Assembly: GCA_035307785.1 (NCBI GenBank)
Contig: DATGHS010000511.1
Coordinates: 1-5,122, forward strand
Length of the DNA: 5,122 nt
Direction of reading: 5' to 3'
From: DATGHS01 sp035307785
GTDB taxonomy: Bacteria > Planctomycetota > Planctomycetia > Gemmatales > Gemmataceae
The first letter of the stretch is position 1. Each line of letters starts with the position of its first letter. The notes under the pieces were generated by a model. It had not been told where the DNA came from. It made no database searches and worked only from the letters and a program-made list of their open reading frames with translations. A program made the translations under genes and the position numbers. Shown here piece after piece: positions 1 to 5,122 of this stretch.

Positions 1-1
1 C

Positions 2-1144
2 GACCGATTGCTGAACACCGGCCACTGCCCCGGCGTCGAAAACTACGCTCGTTGGTTCTCCGGCCGAAAAGCGGGTGAGCCGCCCTACACGCTGATCGAC
101 TTCTTTCCGGAAGACTTCCTGATGATTGTCGACGAATCGCATGTGACGTTGCCGCAGGTGCGGGGCATGCAAGCAGGCGATTTCAGCCGCAAGTCCACGC
201 TGGTGGAACATGGCTTTCGCCTGCCCAGCGCGATCGACAACCGGCCGCTCAAATTCGAGGAGTTTGAACGTCGAATCAAGCAAGGGCTGTTCATGTCGGC
301 TACGCCGGGGCCGCTGGAACTGGAGCGAACGGGCGGCGAAGTGGTGGAGCAAGTGATTCGGCCTACTGGTCTCATCGACCCGGTCATTCATGTGAAGACA
401 GCCCGCGGCCAGGTGCCCGATCTGCTCGAACAAATCAAGATTCGGGTGGAGCGGAGAGAACGCACGCTGGTAACCACGCTGACGAAGCGACTGTCGGAAG
501 ACCTCTCGAACTACTTCCGCGAAGCGGGCTTACGCTGCAAATGGCTGCATTCGGAGCTCGATGCGATTGAGCGCGTCACGGTCTTGCGGGAACTCCGGCA
601 AGGCGCATTCGATGTCCTTGTCGGCGTGAATCTGCTGCGCGAAGGGCTCGATCTGCCGGAAGTGTCGCTCGTGGCCATTCTCGATGCCGACAAGGAAGGC
701 TTCCTGCGCAGCGAGACGTCGCTGATTCAAACCATCGGCCGGGCCGCTCGAAACGTGAATGCCGAGGTGATTCTTTACGCCGACAAAGTCACGGATTCCA
801 TGCAGCGAGCCATCGAGGAAACGCAACGCCGGCGAGACCTGCAAATCCAATACAACAAGGAGCACGGCATCACGCCGAAGACGGTGCAGTCGGCTATCGA
901 CAACGTGATCGAAGACGAAGTGAATGCCCACAAGATGGCGCAGGAAGCAGCCGGCTTGAACGGCGAAGATTATGTGACCGAGGAGTATCTCCAACAACTC
1001 CACGAGGAGATGATTCGCCGGGCCAAGGAACTCGATTTCGAAGGCGCTGCAGAAATTCGCGACCGCATGGCCAAGCTGCGCGGCGAAGCAGTGGCGGCGC
1101 CGCAGATCAAGAAGAAAAAAGGGAAGAAATGGGCGAAGAGATGA
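2..1144 (+). CDS. uvrB: UvrABC excinuclease subunit B, C-terminal part (5' end outside window)
   Basis: UvrB is the damage-verifying helicase subunit of cytoplasmic nucleotide excision repair: it is loaded by UvrA and then recruits UvrC. The frame is open to the left edge, so only about 380 residues are visible, against roughly 670 in the family; the N-terminal Walker A and most of the UvrA-contact region are missing. Counting the Leu codon at 8-10 as residue 1, I see the Walker B motif DESH (42-45, positions 131-142), the SATPG motif (97-101), the conserved run RPTGLIDP (118-125), the helicase motif LLREGLDLPEVSLVAILDADKE (209-230, seen only in part here as REGLDLPEVS and ILDADKE), QTIGRAARN (241-249) and YNKEHGITP (282-290). 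A UVR domain that contacts UvrC follows at about 324-359. The protein ends in a lysine-rich tail, KKKKGKKWAKR. TGA at 1142-1144 lies three bases before an inverted-repeat arm. Identification is secure from close similarity to remembered E. coli UvrB. Confidence 0.97.
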   Translation, partial: DRLLNTGHCPGVENYARWFSGRKAGEPPYTLIDFFPEDFLMIVDESHVTLPQVRGMQAGDFSRKSTLVEHGFRLPSAIDNRPLKFEEFERRIKQGLFMSATPGPLELERTGGEVVEQVIRPTGLIDPVIHVKTARGQVPDLLEQIKIRVERRERTLVTTLTKRLSEDLSNYFREAGLRCKWLHSELDAIERVTVLRELRQGAFDVLVGVNLLREGLDLPEVSLVAILDADKEGFLRSETSLIQTIGRAARNVNAEVILYADKVTDSMQRAIEETQRRRDLQIQYNKEHGITPKTVQSAIDNVIEDEVNAHKMAQEAAGLNGEDYVTEEYLQQLHEEMIRRAKELDFEGAAEIRDRMAKLRGEAVAAPQIKKKKGKKWAKR

Positions 1145-1146
1145 TG

Positions 1147-1325
1147 CGCCCACAGACGAACACGGACTTCGTAACACGGATGAACACGGATTCAAGAATA
1201 ATAGATTTGAATGGGGGCAACATGAGATAAGAGAAGCACCTATTTCTAATGTGTGCTTTTCTGCTTCCATGTTTTTTTTGATCCGTGTCGATCCGTGTTA
1301 CGAAGTCCGTGATGATCCGTGGGCG
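1147..1325. repeat. Composite inverted repeat of CACGGAT units between convergent genes
   Basis: The left arm (1147-1191) and right arm (1281-1325) are reverse complements at 39 of 45 positions, with an uninterrupted 21-bp match pairing 1161-1181 with 1291-1311. Each arm is itself made of four CACGGA-like units spaced 10, 14 and 10 bp apart (left starts 1151, 1161, 1175, 1185; right TCCGTG starts 1282, 1292, 1306, 1316). The core (1192-1280) is about one-third GC, far lower than the flanking genes, and contains a second hairpin. The whole looks like a MITE- or REP-type palindromic element. From general knowledge, ATCCGTGT-type repeats are common in intergenic DNA of planctomycetes and some other bacteria; copy number here cannot be judged from one locus. 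The right arm overlaps the 3' end of the hydrolase gene at 1298-2011. Confidence 0.85.
1221..1279 (+). terminator. Candidate rho-independent terminator for uvrB (weak)
   Basis: Inside the inverted-repeat core, GAGAAGCAC (1231-1239) pairs with GTGCTTTTC (1253-1261), including one G-U pair and a 13-base loop. The pairing extends by A1230-T1262. After an internal loop, CATG at 1221-1224 can pair with CATG at 1268-1271, immediately followed by eight T (1272-1279). Hairpin plus T8 resembles an intrinsic terminator on the uvrB strand, 77 bases past the stop codon. The stem is AT-rich and interrupted, and the flanking arms could form a competing larger structure, so the call is tentative. Confidence 0.35.
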
Positions 1326-2011
1326 GAATTCTGCATTGCATAGCGCTTCCGCATCCGCTCCACGAACCAATCGAGTTGCTCCACTCGCGTCAATGGCGGA
1401 CCGTGGCCGAAGCAGATCAACTTCGGCCGCAACGAATACAGCAATTCCACCGAGCGTCGATTCTGGGCCGGGTCGGTGCAAAAGGGATTAGGCGGCAACC
1501 GCAAACCGGGCTGAAGCGTGACGAAGCTCATGTGAGCCAGCACGTCGCCCACAATGGCCACGCCATCCGACTCGCGGAAGAAGATCACGTGGCCCGGAGT
1601 ATGTCCAGGAGCATGAAAGACGCGAAAGCCAGCTATTTCATCGCCGTCGCGCAAGACGCGGCTCACTTTCCACGGCGGCCCTTGTACGGTTCGGCCAACG
1701 TACTTGACGAACCAGTGCTGCGGGAGCATGGGGCCGCTGCCATCCATGGCCGGCGCGTCGGCGGAATGACAAGCGAGGGGAACGTCGAATTTCCGGCACA
1801 GCCGCCACGCAGCGCCTTGATGGTCCGGATGACAATGCGTGAGCGCGATCATCGACAGCCGCCGGCCATGCAGTTGCTGGCTGATGTGCCGGGAATGCCA
1901 GCGCGTGGCCGCGTCGATGAGCACGTCGTCGACGAGGTAAACATTGAGCGGACAGATAGGGAAGTGCAACAGACCGTCTAGCATCCATACATTCGGAGCG
2001 AGTTCTTTCAT
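1298..2011 (-). CDS. Metallo-beta-lactamase-fold hydrolase
   Basis: A 237-residue soluble protein with a complete set of metallo-beta-lactamase-fold metal ligands: HCHPDH at residues 59-64 (H59, H61, D63, H64; positions 1820-1837), H137 in PGHTPGH, D156 in VGDVLA and H203 in FGHGPP. The family binds two zinc (or iron) ions and hydrolyses thioesters, lactones, phosphodiesters or similar bonds. The layout (an N-terminal strand ending NVYLVDD, then the ligands in standard order) suits glyoxalase II-like or other generic MBL hydrolases rather than an antibiotic-resistance enzyme. The substrate cannot be inferred. I chose ATG at 2009-2011 because MKELAPNVWMLDG is a typical family N-terminus. The frame remains open to 2116, but that extension reads through the palindrome at 2042-2115 and is probably not translated. 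No clear ribosome binding site is visible. The last seven residues (HGSSRTS) and the TAA stop come from the right arm of the repeat at 1281-1325, so the native C-terminus was probably altered. Confidence 0.9.
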   Translation of the reverse strand: MKELAPNVWMLDGLLHFPICPLNVYLVDDVLIDAATRWHSRHISQQLHGRRLSMIALTHCHPDHQGAAWRLCRKFDVPLACHSADAPAMDGSGPMLPQHWFVKYVGRTVQGPPWKVSRVLRDGDEIAGFRVFHAPGHTPGHVIFFRESDGVAIVGDVLAHMSFVTLQPGLRLPPNPFCTDPAQNRRSVELLYSLRPKLICFGHGPPLTRVEQLDWFVERMRKRYAMQNSAHGSSRTS

Positions 2012-2041
2012 GAGGCTTATGATAGGTACTGGCAGCGATCG

Positions 2042-2115
2042 TGGGCCTGTTGGCCGGAAGCGCAAGCGAGGGCGCGAGTGAGCGCCCTCGCTCGCGCTTC
2101 CGGCTAACAGGCCCA
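2042..2115. repeat. REP-like palindrome, 34-bp arms
   Basis: Arm 2042-2075 and arm 2082-2115 are reverse complements with only two mismatches in 34 positions (2052/2105 and 2064/2093), separated by the six-base loop GAGTGA. The arm contains GGCCGGAAGCGCAAGCGAGG or, on the other side, the GCGAGCGAGG variant. It sits between two genes transcribed leftward (HTH gene upstream, hydrolase downstream). No T-tract follows it on either strand, so it looks like a REP-type repeat rather than an intrinsic terminator, although a hairpin this strong could still attenuate transcription or shield an mRNA 3' end. I recall GCCGGAAGCGC-type palindromes as abundant in planctomycete genomes; that is recollection and was not searched. 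Confidence 0.9.
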
Positions 2116-2125
2116 ACCACCGAGA

Positions 2126-2704
2126 TCATGTCCGCTCGGCCGGCGGTTCGACTTTTTCGTAGAGCAATGACACGAATTGCTCCAGAAACGGCAGATACTC
2201 CGTGCCGGCAACAATTTCCACTTTCTGGCGCAAAGTGCGCCGGCGCTCGATGAGGTCGACAAAATGCTCCACGCCGAATTTTGCCAGCGGGCCGTTGGGG
2301 CCTTGCAGCGACAGCAGTTCGTCAATCTCGCTGATCGACAATTGTCTTGCGCGCTCGGCATTTCGTTCGAGCCAGGCGAGCAGTTCCGGTTGGGTGCCGA
2401 GATCGTATAGCCGCTTGAATTTGTCGTCATCCTCGGCCGGCGGGGCGCCGTGCATGCGCGGCAACAGACGTTCCAGCGGCAGGCTGCGCAGTTCGCTCAC
2501 GGTCAATCCCAGCGCCCGCGCGCAGGCCAGCACGGTGGCGTTGCGCAGTTTTCGCTGTTGTGTCTGCTGTAAAATCTGCCGAACGGTGTGGCGGTTGATA
2601 TTGGCGATGCGGGAAAAGTCTTCCTGGTTCCAGCCGCGCTCCTGCACTAGCCGGGCAATCTTCGCGCTCAGGCTGTGGTCGGCAGATGGCGGAACCGGGT
2701 TCAT
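2126..2704 (-). CDS. XRE/Cro-family helix-turn-helix protein with uncharacterised C-terminal domain
   Basis: A 192-residue protein. Residues 12-76 form a Cro/C1-type HTH domain: SAKIARLVQERGWNQEDF, then IANINRHTVRQIL as the turn and recognition helix, then a second half ending ARALGLTVSELRSLP, the usual hydrophobic close of this fold. A charged linker (about 82-103, including APPAEDDDKFKRLYDLG) leads to a mainly helical region (104-192) rich in Glu, Arg and Leu, with no membrane segment, metal site or catalytic motif I recognise. It might dimerise or bind a partner or ligand. ATG at 2702-2704 was chosen because AGGA lies eight bases upstream; the frame is open to 2776, but the upstream 24 residues look non-coding. 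The gene is divergent from the cupin gene, which makes local regulation plausible but unproven. TGA at 2126-2128 is 11 bp from the palindrome. A DNA-binding role is well supported; the regulon is unknown. Confidence 0.82.
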   Translation of the reverse strand: MNPVPPSADHSLSAKIARLVQERGWNQEDFSRIANINRHTVRQILQQTQQRKLRNATVLACARALGLTVSELRSLPLERLLPRMHGAPPAEDDDKFKRLYDLGTQPELLAWLERNAERARQLSISEIDELLSLQGPNGPLAKFGVEHFVDLIERRRTLRQKVEIVAGTEYLPFLEQFVSLLYEKVEPPAERT

Positions 2705-2712
2705 GCTGGCTG

Positions 2713-2716
2713 TCCT
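2713..2716 (-). promoter_or_regulatory. Ribosome binding site of the HTH gene
   Basis: Read on the minus strand, AGGA lies eight bases before the ATG at 2702-2704. It decides the choice of this start over the in-frame ATG at 2776. Confidence 0.6.
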
Positions 2717-2726
2717 ATCGAGTGAT

Positions 2727-2746
2727 GGTGCATTCGCACACCCTAC
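2727..2746. repeat. Short GTAGGGTG-type intergenic motif
   Basis: On the plus strand this reads GGTGCATTCGCACACCCTAC; on the minus strand it begins GTAGGGTG. It contains a small dyad (GTGC, loop ATTC, GCAC at 2728-2739). It resembles the short GTAGGGTG(G)GC...CACC repeats seen in intergenic DNA of planctomycetes and cyanobacteria, from memory only. It could instead be a regulatory site of the divergent promoters. A single short copy is weak evidence. Confidence 0.35.
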
Positions 2747-2807
2747 AGCACAACACTGGAATCCGCTAAAACACAAGAATCTAAGAAAACAGCTCGATCC
2801 ACAACAC

Positions 2808-2812
2808 GAGGA
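2808..2812 (+). promoter_or_regulatory. Ribosome binding site of the cupin gene
   Basis: GAGGA lies eight bases before the ATG at 2821. It is a strong Shine-Dalgarno match and fixes the start of the cupin gene. Confidence 0.75.
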
Positions 2813-2820
2813 CGCAGTCC

Positions 2821-3297
2821 ATGCATTTTCACGACGGCACCATTGACGGGATAATCTGGAAGCCGCTGAGGAAGTTTAACGACGGCCGCGGTTGGTTGTG
2901 CGAACTGTTTCGGCACGACGAAACGCCCGCCGAGTTTCATCCGGTCATGGCGTACATTTCGCTCACGGAAATGGGCGTGGCCAGGGGGCCACACGAGCAC
3001 GAGGATCAGGCCGATTATTTCTGCTTTATCGGTCCGTCGAACTTCAAGATTTACCTTTGGGACAACCGCAAGCAGTCGGCTACGTTCGGCAACCGAGAGG
3101 TTCGCATTGCCGGACTCGACGAGCCGATGGCCCTCATCGTGCCCGCAGGTGTGGTCCACGCATACAAGAATGTGGGCCAGGAACCGGGCCTCGTCTTCAA
3201 TTGCCCCAACCGGCTATACAAGGGCCACGGGCGCAAAGACCCGGTGGATGAAATTCGCCATGAAGAAAGCACGGGGAGCGTTTACAAGCTAGACTGA
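2821..3297 (+). CDS. RmlC-like cupin, dTDP-4-dehydrorhamnose 3,5-epimerase family
   Basis: A 158-residue single-domain cupin. The N-terminal DGRGWLCELFR (21-31) matches the DxRGW(F/L)xExxR start of dTDP-sugar 3,5-epimerases. RGPHEH (55-60) aligns with the RG(L)H motif that carries the catalytic His of RmlC. WDNRKQSATFGN (80-91) corresponds to the DxRxxSxTFG strand, and VPAGVVHAYKN (107-117) to the second cupin motif. The end, DPVDEIRHEE, replaces the usual RmlC tail. Family members epimerise C3 and C5 of dTDP-4-keto-6-deoxyglucose on the way to dTDP-rhamnose, or carry out related sugar-nucleotide reactions. I do not see an equivalent of the RmlC active-site Lys after the RGxH motif (the region reads EDQADYFCFIG), nor the usual C-terminal Asp region, and it is shorter than the roughly 180 residues of true RmlC. 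It may therefore have a different activity. The start is fixed by a good ribosome binding site. The TPR-glycosyltransferase gene follows after 46 bp, suggesting an operon for glycan synthesis. Confidence 0.85.
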   Translation: MHFHDGTIDGIIWKPLRKFNDGRGWLCELFRHDETPAEFHPVMAYISLTEMGVARGPHEHEDQADYFCFIGPSNFKIYLWDNRKQSATFGNREVRIAGLDEPMALIVPAGVVHAYKNVGQEPGLVFNCPNRLYKGHGRKDPVDEIRHEESTGSVYKLD

Positions 3298-3343
3298 AAA
3301 TAGCACTAAAAAAGGCTTTTTCTGGCTTGTGAGGTCGCCCACC

Positions 3344-5122
3344 ATGGCCACGATTGCGGAAGCATTAAATCAGGGTTGGCAGTATCAACGTTCCGGCCAA
3401 CTAAATGCCGCCGAGCAAACCTATCGACAAGTGTTGAACGTCCAACCCGATCATCCCGAAGCGCTGTACTTGCTGGGAACCGTCTGCCAGCGCATGGGCA
3501 AGTTCGATGATGCGGCCCAGAACCTGCAAATGGCCGTGAGCGTGAAGCCCGATTATGCCGAAGCCCACAATAACCTGGGCGTGGTGCTGGCGACGATGGG
3601 CCGCCGCATGGAAGCGATCGCGCATTTCCGCCACGTCGTGCGCCTGAAGCCAGAAGACGCCAACGCTTCCAATAATCTTGGGAATGCCTTGCGCGAGCAA
3701 GGAACGCTCGAAGAAGCCATCGAGCGGTTGCGCTACGCCTTGCGCTTGCGGCCCGATTATCCTGATGCGCTGCACAACCTCGGCCTGGCCCTCGCGGGGC
3801 AGAACAAGTTAGAAGAAGCGATCGCGCACTTGCGGCAAGCAGTTCGCCTGCGGCCCGACTTTGCCGATGCCCACGGCGACCTGGGTGTATTGCTCGCCCG
3901 GCTTAAGCGCTGGGACGAGGCGGCGGGGCACTTCCAGCAACTGGTGCGAATGCGGCCCGATCGCTACGACGGCCATGCTCATCTGGGCGCGGTGTTACGG
4001 GAATTGGGGAAGCTGGAAGAGTCGGCCGACCGCTTGCGCCAGGCGGTCCGTTTGAACCCGGAAAATGCCAATGTCCGCAGCAGCCTCGGCTTAACCTTGC
4101 AGATGCTCGGCCAGTTGCCGGAGGCCGAAGAGCACCTGCGCTATGCCATTCAGCTCGATCCGCAACATGCCGACGCGCATAACAACCTGGGCGTGGCATT
4201 GGCTCAGATGAACCGCTTTGAAGACGCCATCGGGGAATACGGCAAGGCACTGCAAATCATCCCCGACAATGCGATCTTCCGGCGCAATCGAGCTCTTTCC
4301 TGGCTCACCATTGGCGATTTCAACCAAGGCTGGCCGGAGTTCGAAAACCGTTGGAAATGCCCCGGCTTCGTGGAGCGGCCGTTCAAGCAGCCGCGTTGGA
4401 AGGGCGAACCGCTCAATGGCAAAAGGATCTTGCTGCATCCGGAACAAGGTTTCGGCGACACGCTCCAGTGGATTCGCTATGCCCCCATGCTGAAAGCGCA
4501 CGGCGCCACGGTACTGGCCGAAGTCCCGGCGCCGCTGGTTCGACTCGTTAGTCGCGTCGAAGGAATCGACCGGGTGATTCCCTCCGGCGAAGCATTGCCG
4601 AATTTCGATGTCCACATTCCGCTTGGCAGCCTGCCCGGCGCATTTCAAACGAACCTGGGCAACATTCCGCAGAACATTCCATACCTCGAAGCAGAACCCG
4701 AACGCGTAGGCTTCTGGCGCAGTCAACTGGCAGCGCTGCCTGAATTCAAGATCGGCATCGCCTGGCAAGGGAATCCGAAGCAGGGCGGCGATCGCCTGCG
4801 CTCGATTCCGCTCATTCATTTCACGCCGCTGGCCAGGCTGGCGAGCGTGCGCCTACTGTCGCTTCAAAAGGAACACGGCGCCGAGCAGTTGCGGGAGCTG
4901 GCCGATGCGCTGCCGATCATCGACTTGGGCCGGCGGCTGGATCTTAGCGGCGGCGCCTTCCTCGACACCGCGGCCGTGATGATGAGCCTCGACTTGGTCA
5001 TCACCTGCGACACCTCCATCGGCCATCTGGCCGGTGCCCTCGGTGCGCCAGTGTGGCTGGCGTTGAGTGCCGCTCCAGACTGGCGCTGGTTCCAAGAACG
5101 CGAGGATAGCCCGTGGTACCCG
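3344..5122 (+). CDS. TPR protein with C-terminal GT9-like glycosyltransferase domain (3' end outside window)
   Basis: The frame runs from ATG 3344 to the right edge, 593 codons without a stop; comparison with similar proteins suggests only some tens of residues are missing. GAGG (3331-3334) lies nine bases before the ATG. Residues 5-310 are nine consecutive 34-residue tetratricopeptide repeats, which usually form a peptide-binding superhelix. A degenerate tenth unit (311-338, with GDFNQGWPEFENRW) links to a GT-B-type domain. There I see HPEQGFGDTLQW (365-376), GIAWQGNPKQ (471-480), DRLRSIPL (483-490), SLQKEHGAEQL (506-516), DLGRRLD (527-533), and CDTSIGHLAGALGAP (555-569). The last resembles the DT/SxxxHxAxALG sugar-nucleotide site of heptosyltransferases (GT9). 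REDSPWYP at the edge is a usual near-C-terminal motif of this architecture. The fusion recalls O-GlcNAc transferase in layout, but the catalytic domain differs. No signal peptide or membrane segment is visible, so it is probably cytoplasmic. The donor and acceptor are unknown. Confidence 0.9.
   Translation, partial: MATIAEALNQGWQYQRSGQLNAAEQTYRQVLNVQPDHPEALYLLGTVCQRMGKFDDAAQNLQMAVSVKPDYAEAHNNLGVVLATMGRRMEAIAHFRHVVRLKPEDANASNNLGNALREQGTLEEAIERLRYALRLRPDYPDALHNLGLALAGQNKLEEAIAHLRQAVRLRPDFADAHGDLGVLLARLKRWDEAAGHFQQLVRMRPDRYDGHAHLGAVLRELGKLEESADRLRQAVRLNPENANVRSSLGLTLQMLGQLPEAEEHLRYAIQLDPQHADAHNNLGVALAQMNRFEDAIGEYGKALQIIPDNAIFRRNRALSWLTIGDFNQGWPEFENRWKCPGFVERPFKQPRWKGEPLNGKRILLHPEQGFGDTLQWIRYAPMLKAHGATVLAEVPAPLVRLVSRVEGIDRVIPSGEALPNFDVHIPLGSLPGAFQTNLGNIPQNIPYLEAEPERVGFWRSQLAALPEFKIGIAWQGNPKQGGDRLRSIPLIHFTPLARLASVRLLSLQKEHGAEQLRELADALPIIDLGRRLDLSGGAFLDTAAVMMSLDLVITCDTSIGHLAGALGAPVWLALSAAPDWRWFQEREDSPWYP
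3356..4273 (+). repeat. Nine in-register TPR repeats (102-bp period) within the glycosyltransferase gene
   Basis: The conserved Pro that ends each repeat falls at residues 35, 69, 103, 137, 171, 205, 239, 273 and 307, an exact 34-residue spacing with no insertion or deletion. Typical signatures such as AHNNLGVVLATMG, DALHNLGLALAG and ADAHNNLGVALAQM mark helix A, and EEAIERLRYALRLRPD-like runs mark helix B. At DNA level the units have diverged beyond simple tandem repeats, so the array is old rather than freshly expanded. Confidence 0.92.

Larger units (their letters stand above)
2705..2820. promoter_or_regulatory. Divergent intergenic region between HTH gene and cupin gene
   Basis: This 116-bp stretch must hold the promoters of both divergent genes unless one is read from elsewhere. 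I cannot identify convincing -35/-10 pairs on either strand. The half next to the cupin gene (about 2757-2807) is noticeably A-rich on the plus strand. It also holds the short repeat-like motif at 2727-2746. An operator for the HTH protein would be expected here if it is autoregulatory, but no clear dyad of typical Cro/C1 operator length is visible apart from that motif. Confidence 0.4.

Noticed and set aside
530..1270. Long open frame on the minus strand opposite uvrB
   Set aside because: It lies antisense to a clearly identified uvrB and runs into the repeat. The translation matches no family and it is a GC-rich shadow frame.
1147..1325. CRISPR array or retron non-coding RNA
   Set aside because: The units are 6-8 bp with 10-14 bp spacing and inverted symmetry, with no unique spacers of CRISPR size. 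There is no cas gene or reverse transcriptase in the window.
1319..1981. 220-codon open frame on the plus strand opposite the hydrolase
   Set aside because: The minus strand encodes all zinc ligands of a metallo-beta-lactamase fold, whereas this frame shows no recognisable motif.
2202..2846. 214-codon open frame on the plus strand opposite the HTH gene
   Set aside because: Serine- and arginine-rich low-information translation, antisense to a gene with a clear HTH domain and ribosome binding site. It also overlaps the start of the cupin gene.
3307..3324. A-run followed by T-run between the cupin and TPR genes, considered as a terminator
   Set aside because: AAAAA/TTTTT pairing alone gives a very weak stem with almost no GC. 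It is unlikely to terminate, so co-transcription of the two genes remains plausible.
4091..4819. 242-codon open frame on the minus strand opposite the TPR-glycosyltransferase
   Set aside because: The plus strand has an unbroken family match here; this frame is a shadow arising from codon bias.
1..5122. tRNA, rRNA, integrase, transposase or att sites
   Set aside because: No tRNA-like cloverleaf, rRNA segment or recombinase motif was seen on either strand.

Overview
The window is a 5.1 kb piece of a GC-rich bacterial chromosome. It holds five protein-coding genes, two of them cut by the window edges, and three short intergenic repeats. The likely source is a planctomycete of the Pirellulales type. 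That inference rests on the repeat families (CACGGAT-type, GCCGGAAGCGC-type and a GTAGGGTG-type motif) and on the TPR-glycosyltransferase architecture, all of which I associate with such genomes. No rRNA or other lineage marker is present to confirm it.

Layout. Positions 2-1144 (+) are the C-terminal 380 residues of UvrB, the helicase subunit of UvrABC excision repair. Positions 1147-1325 are a composite inverted repeat: roughly 45-bp arms of CACGGAT units around an AT-rich core that has its own hairpin and a T8 tract. Positions 1298-2011 (-) encode a complete metallo-beta-lactamase-fold hydrolase, convergent with uvrB; its stop codon and last seven residues lie inside the repeat arm. Positions 2042-2115 are a near-perfect 34-bp-arm palindrome. 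Positions 2126-2704 (-) encode an XRE/Cro-type HTH protein with an unrecognised helical C-terminal half. A 116-bp divergent intergenic region (2705-2820) follows. Positions 2821-3297 (+) encode an RmlC-like cupin related to dTDP-sugar 3,5-epimerases. Positions 3344-5122 (+) encode a large protein with nine TPRs fused to a GT9-like glycosyltransferase domain, open at the right edge.

How the genes relate. The cupin and the TPR-glycosyltransferase are co-directional and 46 bp apart, so they may be co-transcribed and act in glycan or surface-polysaccharide synthesis. The HTH gene is divergent from them and could regulate the shared intergenic region, but nothing in the sequence proves this. uvrB and the hydrolase are ordinary housekeeping-type genes with no evident link to the others.

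I found no convincing new multi-gene system. The most notable material is the set of palindromic repeats in three of the four intergenic spaces, especially the one that has become part of the end of a coding sequence.
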